Positions 1 to 8,156 of a stretch of 64,000 bases of DNA are shown in pieces. A program made the translations under genes and the position numbers. Position 1 is the stretch's first letter. Every line of letters begins with the position of its first letter. The notes under the pieces are model-generated. The model was not told the DNA's origin. It did no database searches and was given only the letters and a program-made list of their open reading frames with translations. Source of the DNA: Ornithinibacillus massiliensis (GTDB taxonomy: Bacteria; Bacillota; Bacilli; Bacillales; Amphibacillaceae); contig NZ_JAGXBY010000003.1 in NCBI RefSeq assembly GCF_018310345.1, positions 640,179 to 704,178 on the forward strand, given 5' to 3'.

Positions 1-578
1 CCTCTCCCTACATACTCTTCTAATATCGTGATCCAGGAAAGTGACTTTGTTCGGATTGCGTCCTTTACTGCCAATTCAACTGCATGATCCCAATCCTTAA
101 TATCCTCAAAGTACGTCTGTGCAATTTCCGTCACACTTGGATAATCCGGATTTAATGTAACAGCGTTCTTAATTGCATCAACTGCTTTTTGTTGTTCCCC
201 TTGTTGTATGTAAAGTGAAAAAAGCTGGAGTAGTACCTCCGTCTTCAAGTCTATCGACTCGGTTTCTACTTCCTTGTAAAATTTTTCTGCATGATCCCAT
301 AAACCCATTTCAAAATGAGCATCCGCTATATTTTTCTGTGCCCATGGAATAAATTTTTCATCTAAAGGATGTTGCCATTTATAAATAGCCGCTTCAAAAT
401 CATTATTTAAAAAATACACTTCTCCTTGAGCATATCGAATGGAGGATAGTTCTGGACGTTCTTTCTTCATCTCCTCCATGTACATATCACCCAACACTTT
501 AATTGGATGCTCCTTATTATTCTGATCCACTATATTTTCATAATAGGATTTATTAATTAGTTGATTCTCTGTTGTCAC
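1..578 (-). CDS. TPR-repeat protein, N-terminal part (runs off window edge)
   Basis: The reading frame is open from the window edge up to a GTG start, which has a GGGGGA ribosome site 7 bases upstream. An ATG 15 bases further out has no ribosome site. About 192 residues are visible. They form helical pairs typical of tetratricopeptide repeats, with motifs such as RYAQGEVYFLNNDFEAAIYK and QKNIADAHFEMGLWDHAEKF, and acidic aromatic helix ends. TPR arrays bind other proteins. What else the protein contains lies outside the window, so its role cannot be given. Function is not recognised; the TPR call is by repeat pattern only. Confidence 0.7.
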   Translation of the reverse strand, partial: MTTENQLINKSYYENIVDQNNKEHPIKVLGDMYMEEMKKERPELSSIRYAQGEVYFLNNDFEAAIYKWQHPLDEKFIPWAQKNIADAHFEMGLWDHAEKFYKEVETESIDLKTEVLLQLFSLYIQQGEQQKAVDAIKNAVTLNPDYPSVTEIAQTYFEDIKDWDHAVELAVKDAIRTKSLSWITILEEYVGR

Positions 579-804
579 GTTAATCCCCCACATTGTAATT
601 AATTTTATCGTTACGGTGTTTATACCTTTATAGAAATCATTTTCGGTTACAAAAAATCTTCACACATTACTACTATATAAAGCTCACCGTTACTATATTC
701 GTATTATTACACTTGTTTATGGGGTGAAAGGGAATGATAATTTTTTCCAAAGTTTAAGTTTGAGTGAACTGGTAAGGGAATTTGTAATGGGGAGGCTTAG
801 ATGG

Positions 805-836
805 AAAGCTCACATTTTCATAGAAATGTGAGCTTT
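805..836 (-). terminator. Terminator hairpin after osmC
   Basis: A 13-bp perfect inverted repeat (AAAGCTCACATTT and its complement at 824-836) with a 6-base loop follows the OsmC gene by 15 bases. T-rich and A-rich flanks make it usable in both directions, so it probably ends the whole peptide-transporter/OsmC transcript. Confidence 0.75.
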
Positions 837-850
837 TATTGAGTTTGAAG

Positions 851-1234
851 TCATGAATTTATTTTAACCAAAGCGCCCCGTGAAACAGTATTGCTAATTG
901 TGCAAGCGCGTTCTGCTGATACAATAATCTTCTTTTTATACGCATCTGTTAAGCTATCAGGCAGCTTAATGGAAACATCAAATTGTTCAAACCGTGATGG
1001 ACTATTCTCTGCTTTTATACCAGTAACCTCTATAGAAAATTCCCCATCTTGGACTTCAATTTCATCTCTTTCTAACATTCGCTGAATCACAATGGTTAAA
1101 CACATTCCAATGGAGGATTCAAGTAATTCTTTTGGGTTAAGCCCTTTCGAGTTAGCGGTAAAGCTTCCCTCAACCTGTAAACCTTCTTCATTATAAATTC
1201 CGAAACTACCATTCTGTTTACTGATTATTGCCAT
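851..1234 (-). CDS. OsmC/Ohr-family protein
   Basis: This 127-residue protein has the length and fold pattern of the OsmC family, thiol-dependent peroxidases of the cytoplasm. Two conserved cysteines are visible, one in SIGMCLTIVIQRML and one in ERACTISNTVSRG, which match the pair that reduces organic hydroperoxides in OsmC/Ohr proteins. The start was set at the third in-frame ATG because GGGGGA lies 6 bases before it; the two upstream ATG codons overlap that site. The gene is 44 bases downstream of the last ABC gene, with no terminator between, so it is probably the tail of that operon. Whether it is OsmC proper or a YhfA-like relative cannot be decided here. Confidence 0.85.
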   Translation of the reverse strand: MAIISKQNGSFGIYNEEGLQVEGSFTANSKGLNPKELLESSIGMCLTIVIQRMLERDEIEVQDGEFSIEVTGIKAENSPSRFEQFDVSIKLPDSLTDAYKKKIIVSAERACTISNTVSRGALVKINS

Positions 1235-1278
1235 TTTCATTCCCCCGTTCATTCTTATGAAACTATAAAATTACGAAA

Positions 1279-2274
1279 TTATTCATCATACAAATGACAA
1301 GCTACAACATGACCTGGAGATATCTCTTTTTTCTGTGGGATCTCCACCTTACAACGGTCCGTTGCAAATGGGCATCTAGTGTGGAACATACAACCTGTAG
1401 GCGGATCTAATGGGGATGGGATTTCCCCTTTTAGTACAATCCTTTCCCTAGCTTGGGTACGATGTTTACCTGGTACTGCTGAAAGAAGCGCTTGTGTGTA
1501 TGGATGTAAGGGGGAGGCAAATAAACTCTCTGTAGGTGCTTCCTCCACAATCTCCCCTAAATACATAACACCTATCCGATCTGAAATATGATGTACAACA
1601 CTAATGTCATGGGTAATAAATAGATACGTGAGATTGAATTCATCCTGCAGTTGTTGTAATAGATTAATCACTTGTGACTGGATAGACACATCTAATGCGG
1701 AGACCGGCTCATCACATATTAAGATTTTCGGATTTGAAATTAACGCTCTTGCTAACCCTAGACGCTGTCTTTGACCACCTGAAAACTCATGAGGATATCG
1801 GTAATAATGCTCCGCCCGCATTCCGACCTTGTCTAAAATCTCAAAAACTCTGTCCTGGCGTTCAATTTTTCTTCCTATCGAATGAATTGTTAACGGCTCC
1901 TCTAATGCCTTTCCAATCCGGATCCGTGGGTTTAACGAGGAAAAAGGGTCCTGAAAAACCATTTGCATATCTCTACGTACAGATTTAAGTTCCTTTTGGG
2001 AGAGTTCAAATATGTTTTGATTATTATAAATGACTTTCCCATCGGTGGGTTCGGTTAGCCGTAAGATTGTTCTTCCTGTAGTACTTTTACCACTACCAGA
2101 CTCTCCTACTAAACCATATGTCTCCCCAGGATAGAGATTCAGTGAGACATTATTTACCGCCTTTACCTCGCCTTTTACTCCACCAATACGTCCAATAGAA
2201 CCTGTTACAGGGAAGTATTTCTTTAAATGTTGTACTTCTAATATAGCTTCTCGTTCCCTAGCTTGTGATGTCAT
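1279..2274 (-). CDS. Oligopeptide/dipeptide ABC transporter ATP-binding protein (OppF/DppF type)
   Basis: This is the second ATPase of a peptide import ABC transporter, acting on the inner face of the membrane. It is 331 residues long. Walker A is GESGSGKSTTGR, the signature is FSGGQRQR, and Walker B is ILICDEPVSALD. The C-terminus carries the oligopeptide-transporter extension with GCMFHTRCPFATDRC. The start ATG has GGAGGGGA directly before it; the longer frame to 2307 would run well into the preceding gene. It overlaps the preceding oppD-type gene by 17 bases, so the two are translationally coupled. Confidence 0.93.
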   Translation of the reverse strand: MTSQAREREAILEVQHLKKYFPVTGSIGRIGGVKGEVKAVNNVSLNLYPGETYGLVGESGSGKSTTGRTILRLTEPTDGKVIYNNQNIFELSQKELKSVRRDMQMVFQDPFSSLNPRIRIGKALEEPLTIHSIGRKIERQDRVFEILDKVGMRAEHYYRYPHEFSGGQRQRLGLARALISNPKILICDEPVSALDVSIQSQVINLLQQLQDEFNLTYLFITHDISVVHHISDRIGVMYLGEIVEEAPTESLFASPLHPYTQALLSAVPGKHRTQARERIVLKGEIPSPLDPPTGCMFHTRCPFATDRCKVEIPQKKEISPGHVVACHLYDE

Positions 2275-3274
2275 ACTTCCCCTCCTCTTCCTGCAGTATT
2301 TTTTCAATATGCCAGCATCTTACCTTTTGATTCCCTTCAAGCGTACGTAGCTCTGGGGCGTTCTCTTTACAAAGGTCATCTGCAAATGGACAACGTGAAG
2401 CAAAGCGACAGCCTTTTGGAACATTATTTAAAGAAGGAACTGTCCCCTCAATCATGTGAAGCTCTTTTCCTCTATCTCCATCAATTTGTGGGATTGATTT
2501 TATTAATCCTTTTGTATATGGGTGCAGTGGTTTAGAAAAGAGATGATCTGTGGTCGTTTCTTCCACTACCTGGCCCAGATACATCACAATTACTCGATCA
2601 CATATTTCGGAAACCACATTTAAATCATGGGTTATGAAAATTACTCCCATTCCTAGACGTTGATTCAAATCAACCATTAAATCTAATATTTGTGCCTGGA
2701 TGGTTACATCTAATGCAGTAGTCGGTTCATCGGCAATTAATACTTTAGGCTGACAAGAAAGAGCCATAGCAATCATGACTCGCTGCTGCATTCCACCAGA
2801 TAGCTGATGAGGATATTCCTTCATGCGTTTTTCTGGTGAAGGTATACCAATTAGTCGTAGCATCTCGATTGCTTTTTTCGTTGCTTCTTTCTTATTCACT
2901 TTTTGATGCAGCATAATCGTTTCTTTTATTTGGTCACCAATCGTATAAACTGGGTTTAAGGAGCTTAAAGGATCTTGAAAAATCATGGATATATCATTTC
3001 CACGAATTTTTTGCATGTTGGGCATGGGTAGATCTAGTAGATTTTCTCCATGTAACAGAATTTCCCCTTCATATTCCGTCGTATATTTTTCATCTAATAG
3101 TCTCATGATCGACTGAGACATGACACTCTTGCCACAACCGGACTCCCCGACCACGCCTAGAATCTCACCTTTTTTCACTTGAAAGCTGATTCCATCTACT
3201 GCGGTCAATTTTCCATCATCCGTGTGAAAATGTGTCTTTAAATTTTTCAATTCTAATAGAGGCTGCTTTTCCAT
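2258..3274 (-). CDS. Oligopeptide/dipeptide ABC transporter ATP-binding protein (OppD/DppD type)
   Basis: This is the first ATPase of the peptide importer, 338 residues. Walker A is GESGCGKSVMSQ, the signature is LSGGMQQRVMIAMAL, and Walker B is VLIADEPTTALD. The C-terminal extension holds CRFASRCPFADDLC, the cysteine-containing OppD/F domain. The chosen ATG (MEKQPLLELKN) follows AAAGGAGG by 8 bases. This ribosome site lies in the end of the permease gene upstream, so the two are coupled. It pairs with the OppF-type ATPase next to it. Confidence 0.93.
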   Translation of the reverse strand: MEKQPLLELKNLKTHFHTDDGKLTAVDGISFQVKKGEILGVVGESGCGKSVMSQSIMRLLDEKYTTEYEGEILLHGENLLDLPMPNMQKIRGNDISMIFQDPLSSLNPVYTIGDQIKETIMLHQKVNKKEATKKAIEMLRLIGIPSPEKRMKEYPHQLSGGMQQRVMIAMALSCQPKVLIADEPTTALDVTIQAQILDLMVDLNQRLGMGVIFITHDLNVVSEICDRVIVMYLGQVVEETTTDHLFSKPLHPYTKGLIKSIPQIDGDRGKELHMIEGTVPSLNNVPKGCRFASRCPFADDLCKENAPELRTLEGNQKVRCWHIEKILQEEEGKYDITS

Positions 3275-3278
3275 AACT

Positions 3279-4205
3279 TTACCTCCTTTTCTTCCTTCTA
3301 AGTAGATTACTTTTTCTTCGTGAAGAATGCGGATCAAGTAAATCTCGTAACCCATCCCCTAGAAGATTTAAGCCTAGTACTGAAATAATAATTGCCAACC
3401 CAGGGAATACAACCATCCACCAGGCTTTAAAGATTACTAGTTTACCAGCTTGTAATATATTTCCCCAGCTTGGATCTGGAACCGGAATTCCTGCACCTAA
3501 AAAACTAAGTGCTGCTTCCGATATAATCGCTTCAGCAAAAATAAATGTTGCTTGCACAATAAGAGGTGATAACGTATTTGGTGCGATATGCCGCCAGATA
3601 ATTCGAAAACCACTTGCTCCCTGTGCGTGCATTGCTTCTATATAAGTCTGCTCCCGAATAACTAATGCAGAAGAACGAACAATACGGGCAATGCTAGGTG
3701 TAAATACAATAGTCAACGCAATAATGACATTTGTTGGGGACGGTCCTAGAGCAGCCATTAATGCTATGGCTAAAAGGATGCCAGGAATCGCCATTAATCC
3801 ATCACAAATACGCATCAAGATATTATCTAGTATTCGGTAATAACTTGCGTAAAGACCAATTATCAACCCTAATATGGACGATATCACGGTCACCGCTAAG
3901 CCTACACCAATGGACACTCTAGCACCGTACACAATCCGCGTCATTAGATCTCGCCCATATTCATCCGTACCAAGTATATGTTCCGTACTTGGTTCTAGCA
4001 ATCGATCAACCACTTTCATTTCATACGGATCATATGGCATGAATAAAGGTCCAAAGAGGGAAAATAATACTAGCAAAATAAAAATGGAGCTTCCGATAAC
4101 CATTAATTTATTGGAGAAAAAGCGTCTACTAAGCAATTGACGTTGTTGTTTCTTTAAGTTCGACTTTATTTCTTGTACTCTCTCTTTTACCGCATTGTCA
4201 GACAC
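3279..4205 (-). CDS. Peptide ABC transporter permease (OppC/DppC type)
   Basis: This inner-membrane permease of about 308 residues has a cytoplasmic N-terminus, a first membrane segment (IGSSIFILLVLFSLFGPLF) and the OppC signature HILGTDEYGRDLMTRI. The EAA loop (EAMHAQGASGFRIIWRH) that contacts the ATPases is clear. A GTG start preceded by GGGGGGGA is preferred, although an ATG at 4235 is in frame and would overlap the upstream gene. It works with the OppB-type permease next to it. Confidence 0.92.
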   Translation of the reverse strand: MSDNAVKERVQEIKSNLKKQQRQLLSRRFFSNKLMVIGSSIFILLVLFSLFGPLFMPYDPYEMKVVDRLLEPSTEHILGTDEYGRDLMTRIVYGARVSIGVGLAVTVISSILGLIIGLYASYYRILDNILMRICDGLMAIPGILLAIALMAALGPSPTNVIIALTIVFTPSIARIVRSSALVIREQTYIEAMHAQGASGFRIIWRHIAPNTLSPLIVQATFIFAEAIISEAALSFLGAGIPVPDPSWGNILQAGKLVIFKAWWMVVFPGLAIIISVLGLNLLGDGLRDLLDPHSSRRKSNLLRRKKRR

Positions 4206-4221
4206 GTCAATCCCCCCCTCT

Positions 4222-5172
4222 CTATTTCCGATCAAATCTCACTCTTGGATCAATAACCCCATAAAGTAAATCCACGATTAAATTAATAAACACATAGATT
4301 AATGTTACGAATAACACCACTCCCTGTATGACCGCAAAGTCCCTTCGTTCAATAGAATTTATGATAAGTTGACCTAAACCAGGAAGGTTAAATATAGTTT
4401 CTACTACTACCGCACCTGTTACTAATGTACCGAAAGATTGCCCAATAACCGTAAGCACAGGAAGAAAAGCATTTCTTAGTGCGTGTTTTATAACTACTTT
4501 ACGTTCTTTTAACCCTTTAGAACGAGCCGTTTTAATGAAGCTCTTATTCAGCACCTCCAACATCGAAGAACGAGTCATACGAGCAACAAGGGCAGCTTGA
4601 ATCGCTCCTAATGCTATCGCTGGTAATATTAAATATTGTAGATGGTTCCACCAACCAGCACTTAACGGCTTATAACCAGCAACAGGAAGCCATTGAAGCT
4701 GCACACCGAACAATAGCATCAATAATAATCCAAGTAAAAAGCTCGGAACAGCCATTCCTAATAAGGAGGTCACCATTAAGGATTGATCAGTAAATGAGCC
4801 TCGTCGATAAGCAGCAATAATGCCAATAGGAATTGCTATAATCAAAGCGATAATCTCTGCTAATAATGCTAATGAAATGGTTGGACCTAAGTGACTGAAA
4901 ATCGATTCCGTCACAGATTCTTTCATAAAATAAGATTCTCCGAAATCCCACTTAAGAACTCCAGAAACCCAATGAAAATATTGTTGATAGATTGGGAGAT
5001 TCAACCCTAATTCTTCATTCAATGCCTCAATCTGTTCTTCAGATGCTTCAATTCCTAACATAGCTGCCGCTGGATCTCCAGGTGTTAAATGGACAATTAA
5101 AAAAATCACCAATGATACAACAAATAAAACGGGAATCACAGATAAAATTCTCTTCACAATAAAACTAAGCAA
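4222..5172 (-). CDS. Peptide ABC transporter permease (OppB/DppB type)
   Basis: This 316-residue permease has the OppB N-terminal segment (ILSVIPVLFVVSLVIFLI) followed by HLTPGDPAAAMLG and six predicted membrane segments. The EAA motif is KTARSKGLKERKVVIKHALR. The start is a TTG with GGGAGG 7 bases upstream; no ATG fits. It lies 176 bases after the binding-protein gene, behind an intercistronic hairpin, which probably makes its expression lower than that of the binding protein. Confidence 0.92.
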   Translation of the reverse strand: MLSFIVKRILSVIPVLFVVSLVIFLIVHLTPGDPAAAMLGIEASEEQIEALNEELGLNLPIYQQYFHWVSGVLKWDFGESYFMKESVTESIFSHLGPTISLALLAEIIALIIAIPIGIIAAYRRGSFTDQSLMVTSLLGMAVPSFLLGLLLMLLFGVQLQWLPVAGYKPLSAGWWNHLQYLILPAIALGAIQAALVARMTRSSMLEVLNKSFIKTARSKGLKERKVVIKHALRNAFLPVLTVIGQSFGTLVTGAVVVETIFNLPGLGQLIINSIERRDFAVIQGVVLFVTLIYVFINLIVDLLYGVIDPRVRFDRK

Positions 5173-5284
5173 AGAAGTTCCTCCCTTCTTTTTAGAATAA
5201 AAATGTGTTATTAAGGTACAGAGCTCTTTCTGCTACCTTTAAAAATCTACTAATTTGCTCGTTTCCCATAGAGTTGAATTAAAT

Positions 5285-5319
5285 GTAATCCTCCACCGCT
5301 ACCGCGAGTGGAGGATTAC
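5285..5319 (-). terminator. Intercistronic hairpin between binding protein and permease genes
   Basis: A perfect 12-bp inverted repeat (GTAATCCTCCAC and complement, 11-base loop) sits between the binding-protein gene and oppB. The sequence after it on the minus strand has no clear T-run. It is more likely a stabilising or partly terminating hairpin than a full stop, as is common after genes for abundant solute-binding proteins. Confidence 0.55.
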
Positions 5320-5348
5320 TAAACTCATATTCTACATGGATAACAAAC

Positions 5349-6911
5349 CTATTCGATTACCTTTGTATTCCAGATGATAGGCGCTTCAAATACATTAAAT
5401 CCTTCAAGCTTATCCGTTGTAGCAAGGATACTCTTATACTGTCCAATTGCAGTAGAAGAAAGAATTTCGTACAAGTAACCTTGAAGTTCATCCCAGATTG
5501 CTTTTGCTTCTTCTTGTGTTGATGCTTGGCGAATAGCTGTTAAGAGCTCTGTTACATGTGCATCATTTAATCCTGCCCAATCCGGATTTACTGCTAGTAA
5601 CTGCGGTGGTGTTAATTGATATCCATTACTTGTAATAAAGATATCCCATTTAGATCGATTATTTTTCGTATCTAAGAAGGTTGGAAAATCATACGTATCA
5701 ATTTTGACATTCATACCTAGTTGTCGTAATTGCTCTTGTACAACAGTAGTTGCCGTTGCCATTTCAGCATAATCTCCAGTAGTTAACAGTGTTACTTCTT
5801 CACCGTTATAACCAGCCTCTTCTAATAAAGTTTTCGCTTTTTCTAAGTCAGCTTGGTTGTACACATCACTACCTGCATCACTAGACCATTGAACTGCATT
5901 CGGATTCATGTAGCCAGGATCTAAGGTGTAAAGATCCTCATTTACAAAGCTTGCCATCATAATTTCATCCATATTTAATGCAGTATTTACTGCCTCTCTC
6001 ATGTTCACATCGGCAAGAACGCCTTCATTCGTATTAAAGAATAGGGTCAGTGTTCCACCAACAAATGTGTGAAGCTCTACGTTGTCCATTGCACTAAGCT
6101 GTTCATAGCTTTCGGTTGGGATACTTTCCGCGATATCGTATTGTCCTGTTTGAATACCAGCAATACGAGTCGAGTGATCGGTTACAAAATGATAATATAC
6201 ATCATTTACTAAAGCTTCTTTCTTTCCAGCATACCCACTTGCTTCTTCATCAACAGCTTGGTAATCATCATTTTTAACTAAATGAATGTATTGATCTTGT
6301 TTCCATTCTTCAAATTTAAATGGACCTGTACCAATATATTCTGTTACGCCTTCTGCCGGTGCATTTTCAATAATTTCTTTTGGCATAATTGCCGGGAAGT
6401 TAGAACGTGCAGACATAACAATTAACACATCAGATGAAGGATTTTCTAAATTCAATCTAACCGTATATGGTCCATCCGCTTCAAATGTTGCATTCTCTAA
6501 TAATGTTTTAGCTCGAGAAGATAGCTCCAACCATCTATTCATAGAAGCCACGACATCTTCTGAAGTCATTTCATTACCATTGTGGAATTTAATTCCTTCT
6601 CTTAATTTAAATGTATATGTTTTTCCATCATCACTTACATCTACCGATTCAGCAAGCATTGGCGTTGGTTCATAATTTTCATTTAATGTATAGAGCGTTT
6701 CGAATATGTTACCTGCAACACCTAATGCCACCTGTGATACAGTCAAGGCTGAATCCAATGTTGGCGGCTGAGCTGTTACAGCAATATTTAATTCATCTTT
6801 ATATGTTTTACTGCTCTCCGAATCTTCATCGCTATTCGTTGATCCATTACTACAAGCTATCAGTCCAATAGCTAGAACCAAAAGCAGCATGCCTAATGCA
6901 ATTTTTTTCAT
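5349..6911 (-). CDS. Peptide ABC transporter substrate-binding lipoprotein (OppA/DppA type, SBP family 5)
   Basis: This 520-residue extracytoplasmic lipoprotein begins with a lipobox signal peptide ending in LIAC, with Cys20 as the lipidated residue. An acidic Ser-rich linker follows. The family 5 features are present: SDDGKTYTFKLREGIKFHNG (positions about 90-110) and MREAVNTALNMDEI. Substrate class cannot be told from sequence: di- or oligopeptides are most likely, and nickel or other ligands are possible. It is the first gene of a five-gene transporter operon with a well-formed promoter upstream. The ribosome site CAGGAGGAG is strong. Confidence 0.92.
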   Translation of the reverse strand: MKKIALGMLLLVLAIGLIACSNGSTNSDEDSESSKTYKDELNIAVTAQPPTLDSALTVSQVALGVAGNIFETLYTLNENYEPTPMLAESVDVSDDGKTYTFKLREGIKFHNGNEMTSEDVVASMNRWLELSSRAKTLLENATFEADGPYTVRLNLENPSSDVLIVMSARSNFPAIMPKEIIENAPAEGVTEYIGTGPFKFEEWKQDQYIHLVKNDDYQAVDEEASGYAGKKEALVNDVYYHFVTDHSTRIAGIQTGQYDIAESIPTESYEQLSAMDNVELHTFVGGTLTLFFNTNEGVLADVNMREAVNTALNMDEIMMASFVNEDLYTLDPGYMNPNAVQWSSDAGSDVYNQADLEKAKTLLEEAGYNGEEVTLLTTGDYAEMATATTVVQEQLRQLGMNVKIDTYDFPTFLDTKNNRSKWDIFITSNGYQLTPPQLLAVNPDWAGLNDAHVTELLTAIRQASTQEEAKAIWDELQGYLYEILSSTAIGQYKSILATTDKLEGFNVFEAPIIWNTKVIE

Positions 6912-7094
6912 TTTGTGTCTCCTCCTGAAGAATATTTTGAATTTTAAGTAAGCACGTAATGTATTTCTGCCTATTTAATTACCACTCCTTAGCTTAATGC
7001 TAAATAACCACCAATTGGAATTATGTATGAAAACAACAGTCATATTATTAAACTAGCATTAATTCCTATTAATTCAATTGGTTTAATCTAGATT

Positions 7095-7123
7095 ATAATA
7101 GAATATGGTTATACCATTGTCAA
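7095..7123 (-). promoter_or_regulatory. Sigma-A type promoter of the peptide transporter operon
   Basis: On the minus strand there is TTGACA (7118-7123), a 17-base spacer and TATTAT (7095-7100). The spacer contains the near-palindrome ATGGTATAACCAT, which could be an operator. About 180 bases of leader separate it from the binding-protein start. Confidence 0.65.
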
Positions 7124-7155
7124 TTAATCGACATTATATTTATAGTATTTAGAAA

Positions 7156-7410
7156 TAGGCGCATGTGTGCTTGGACGTGAGGGCTTATCTTGCTCGGGGC
7201 TGGGGGATCTTTTCTCGAGTTTTGGTGTATGTCCCTTGGACTTGGGGGCATCTTGCTCGGGTTTGGGCGCATACTCACTTAGCTCGTGCTCATCTTATCC
7301 AGGTTTGGGCGCATGTTCACTTAGCTTGGGCACATCTTGCTCAGGTTTGGGTGCATGTGCACTTGGTGTGGACGCTTGTGCGCTTGACTTGGGCGCATGT
7401 TACTCCTACT
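7156..7410. repeat. Degenerate 21-bp-period tandem repeat, about 12 units
   Basis: From 7201 to 7410 ten units fall exactly 21 bases apart, for example TGGGGGCATCTTGCTCGGGTT and TGGGCGCATGTTCACTTAGCT, and two less regular units precede them. The shared part is TGGGCGCAT; the second half alternates between CTTGCTCGGG-like and TTCACTTAGC-like forms, which suggests an older 42-bp unit. The tract is richer in G and C than its surroundings. Because 21 is a multiple of three, several frames stay open by accident, but none has a ribosome site, so I do not call a gene. Confidence 0.85.
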
Positions 7411-7454
7411 TAAGGCTTAAACTACTCCCTGTTGTTCATAATTTCTTATCTACC

Positions 7455-7489
7455 AAAAAAAGCACGGAAATGTCCTTCTTTTTCCGTGC
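7455..7489 (-). terminator. Terminator of the marR-type gene
   Basis: A 9-bp stem (GCACGGAAA with TTTCCGTGC) is followed on the minus strand by seven T residues. It lies about 50 bases downstream of the MarR gene and separates it from the 21-bp repeat tract. Confidence 0.8.
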
Positions 7490-7541
7490 CATATGACATA
7501 CGCATTATAATTTGACTCACCAAAAGCGAATTCACATAAAA

Positions 7542-7979
7542 CTAATCAATAAAGGAATCATTAAGGCTGCTCAATAGTTCAGCAAACAATTCCTGTTCAT
7601 CAATAGACCATTCTTGTAACATATTTTGGAATCGTTCTATTCTTGCTTCTTTGTCAGCAAGTAAATTTTCTCTACCGAGTGGGGTAATTTGGAACACACT
7701 TCCTCTCCCGTCTGATGAATCTTTAGAACGGGAAATAAACCCTCTTGCTTCGGCAGTTGATGCTTGTCTAGAAATTGTTGATATATCTAACTTAAAACGT
7801 TCAGCCAATGTTTTTAATCTTGATGGTCCGGACTCTTCTAAATTCCGCAGTAACAAATAAATCGATCTATCTAGAAATCCTATCTTCTTGTCTGTTTTTT
7901 CCTTGTATACAGCATGACGGATAAATGTTGTAATCTCATATTCTATCCGCTCAATTGCTTTATTAGTTCCTTTTTGCAC
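7542..7979 (-). CDS. MarR-family transcriptional regulator
   Basis: This 145-residue protein has the MarR winged-helix layout: helical N-terminus, LKTLAERFKLDISTISRQASTA as the helix-turn-helix, then SSDGRGSVFQITPLGRENL as the wing. The start is a GTG with GGAGGGGGG before it; the in-frame region further upstream lies in the operator region. The gene is divergent from lrgAB, and a pair of palindromes lies between them, so it probably represses both itself and lrgAB. Its ligand is unknown. Confidence 0.88.
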   Translation of the reverse strand: MQKGTNKAIERIEYEITTFIRHAVYKEKTDKKIGFLDRSIYLLLRNLEESGPSRLKTLAERFKLDISTISRQASTAEARGFISRSKDSSDGRGSVFQITPLGRENLLADKEARIERFQNMLQEWSIDEQELFAELLSSLNDSFID

Positions 7980-8006
7980 CAGCTTCCCCCCTCCTTTATT
8001 AATCCA

Positions 8007-8034
8007 TTGACAAAAACTCAACTACTTGTATAAT
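8007..8034 (+). promoter_or_regulatory. Sigma-A type promoter of lrgAB
   Basis: TTGACA (8007-8012), a 16-base spacer and a perfect TATAAT (8029-8034) point toward lrgA. The -10 box lies inside the first MarR-type palindrome, so operator binding would block the promoter. Confidence 0.75.
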
Positions 8035-8065
8035 ACAATTATGTAGTTGTGTTATACAAGTAGTT
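8020..8065. promoter_or_regulatory. Tandem MarR-type operators between marR and lrgA
   Basis: A 14-bp perfect inverted repeat (8020-8033 and 8052-8065) spans the region. Each half is also part of a 13-bp palindrome: TTGTATAATACAA at 8026-8038 (perfect) and TTGTGTTATACAA at 8047-8059 (one mismatch pair). Their centres are 21 bases apart, two helical turns, which suits two dimers binding side by side. Confidence 0.7.
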
Positions 8066-8122
8066 AGAGGAAAATATAAGAATATTTATTTTTTATCCAT
8101 ACTAATGATAAAGAAGGTGGGC

Positions 8123-8156
8123 AAGTTGTTCCTAATATAAGGACAACTTATTTTTT
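8123..8156 (+). promoter_or_regulatory. Leader hairpin with T-run directly before the lrgA start
   Basis: A 10-bp stem with one bulged base (8123-8133 with 8140-8149, 6-base loop) is followed by A and six T residues and then the lrgA ATG. It resembles an intrinsic terminator. Also, the only Shine-Dalgarno-like sequence (GAAGGTGG, 8113-8120) lies upstream of the hairpin, so folding would bring it to about ten bases from the ATG. Confidence 0.6.

Noticed and set aside
7165..7496. Two overlapping plus-strand frames of 82 and 109 codons with heptad-like peptide repeats
   Set aside because: The 21-bp repeat period keeps frames open by chance; no ribosome site, and two frames are equally repetitive.
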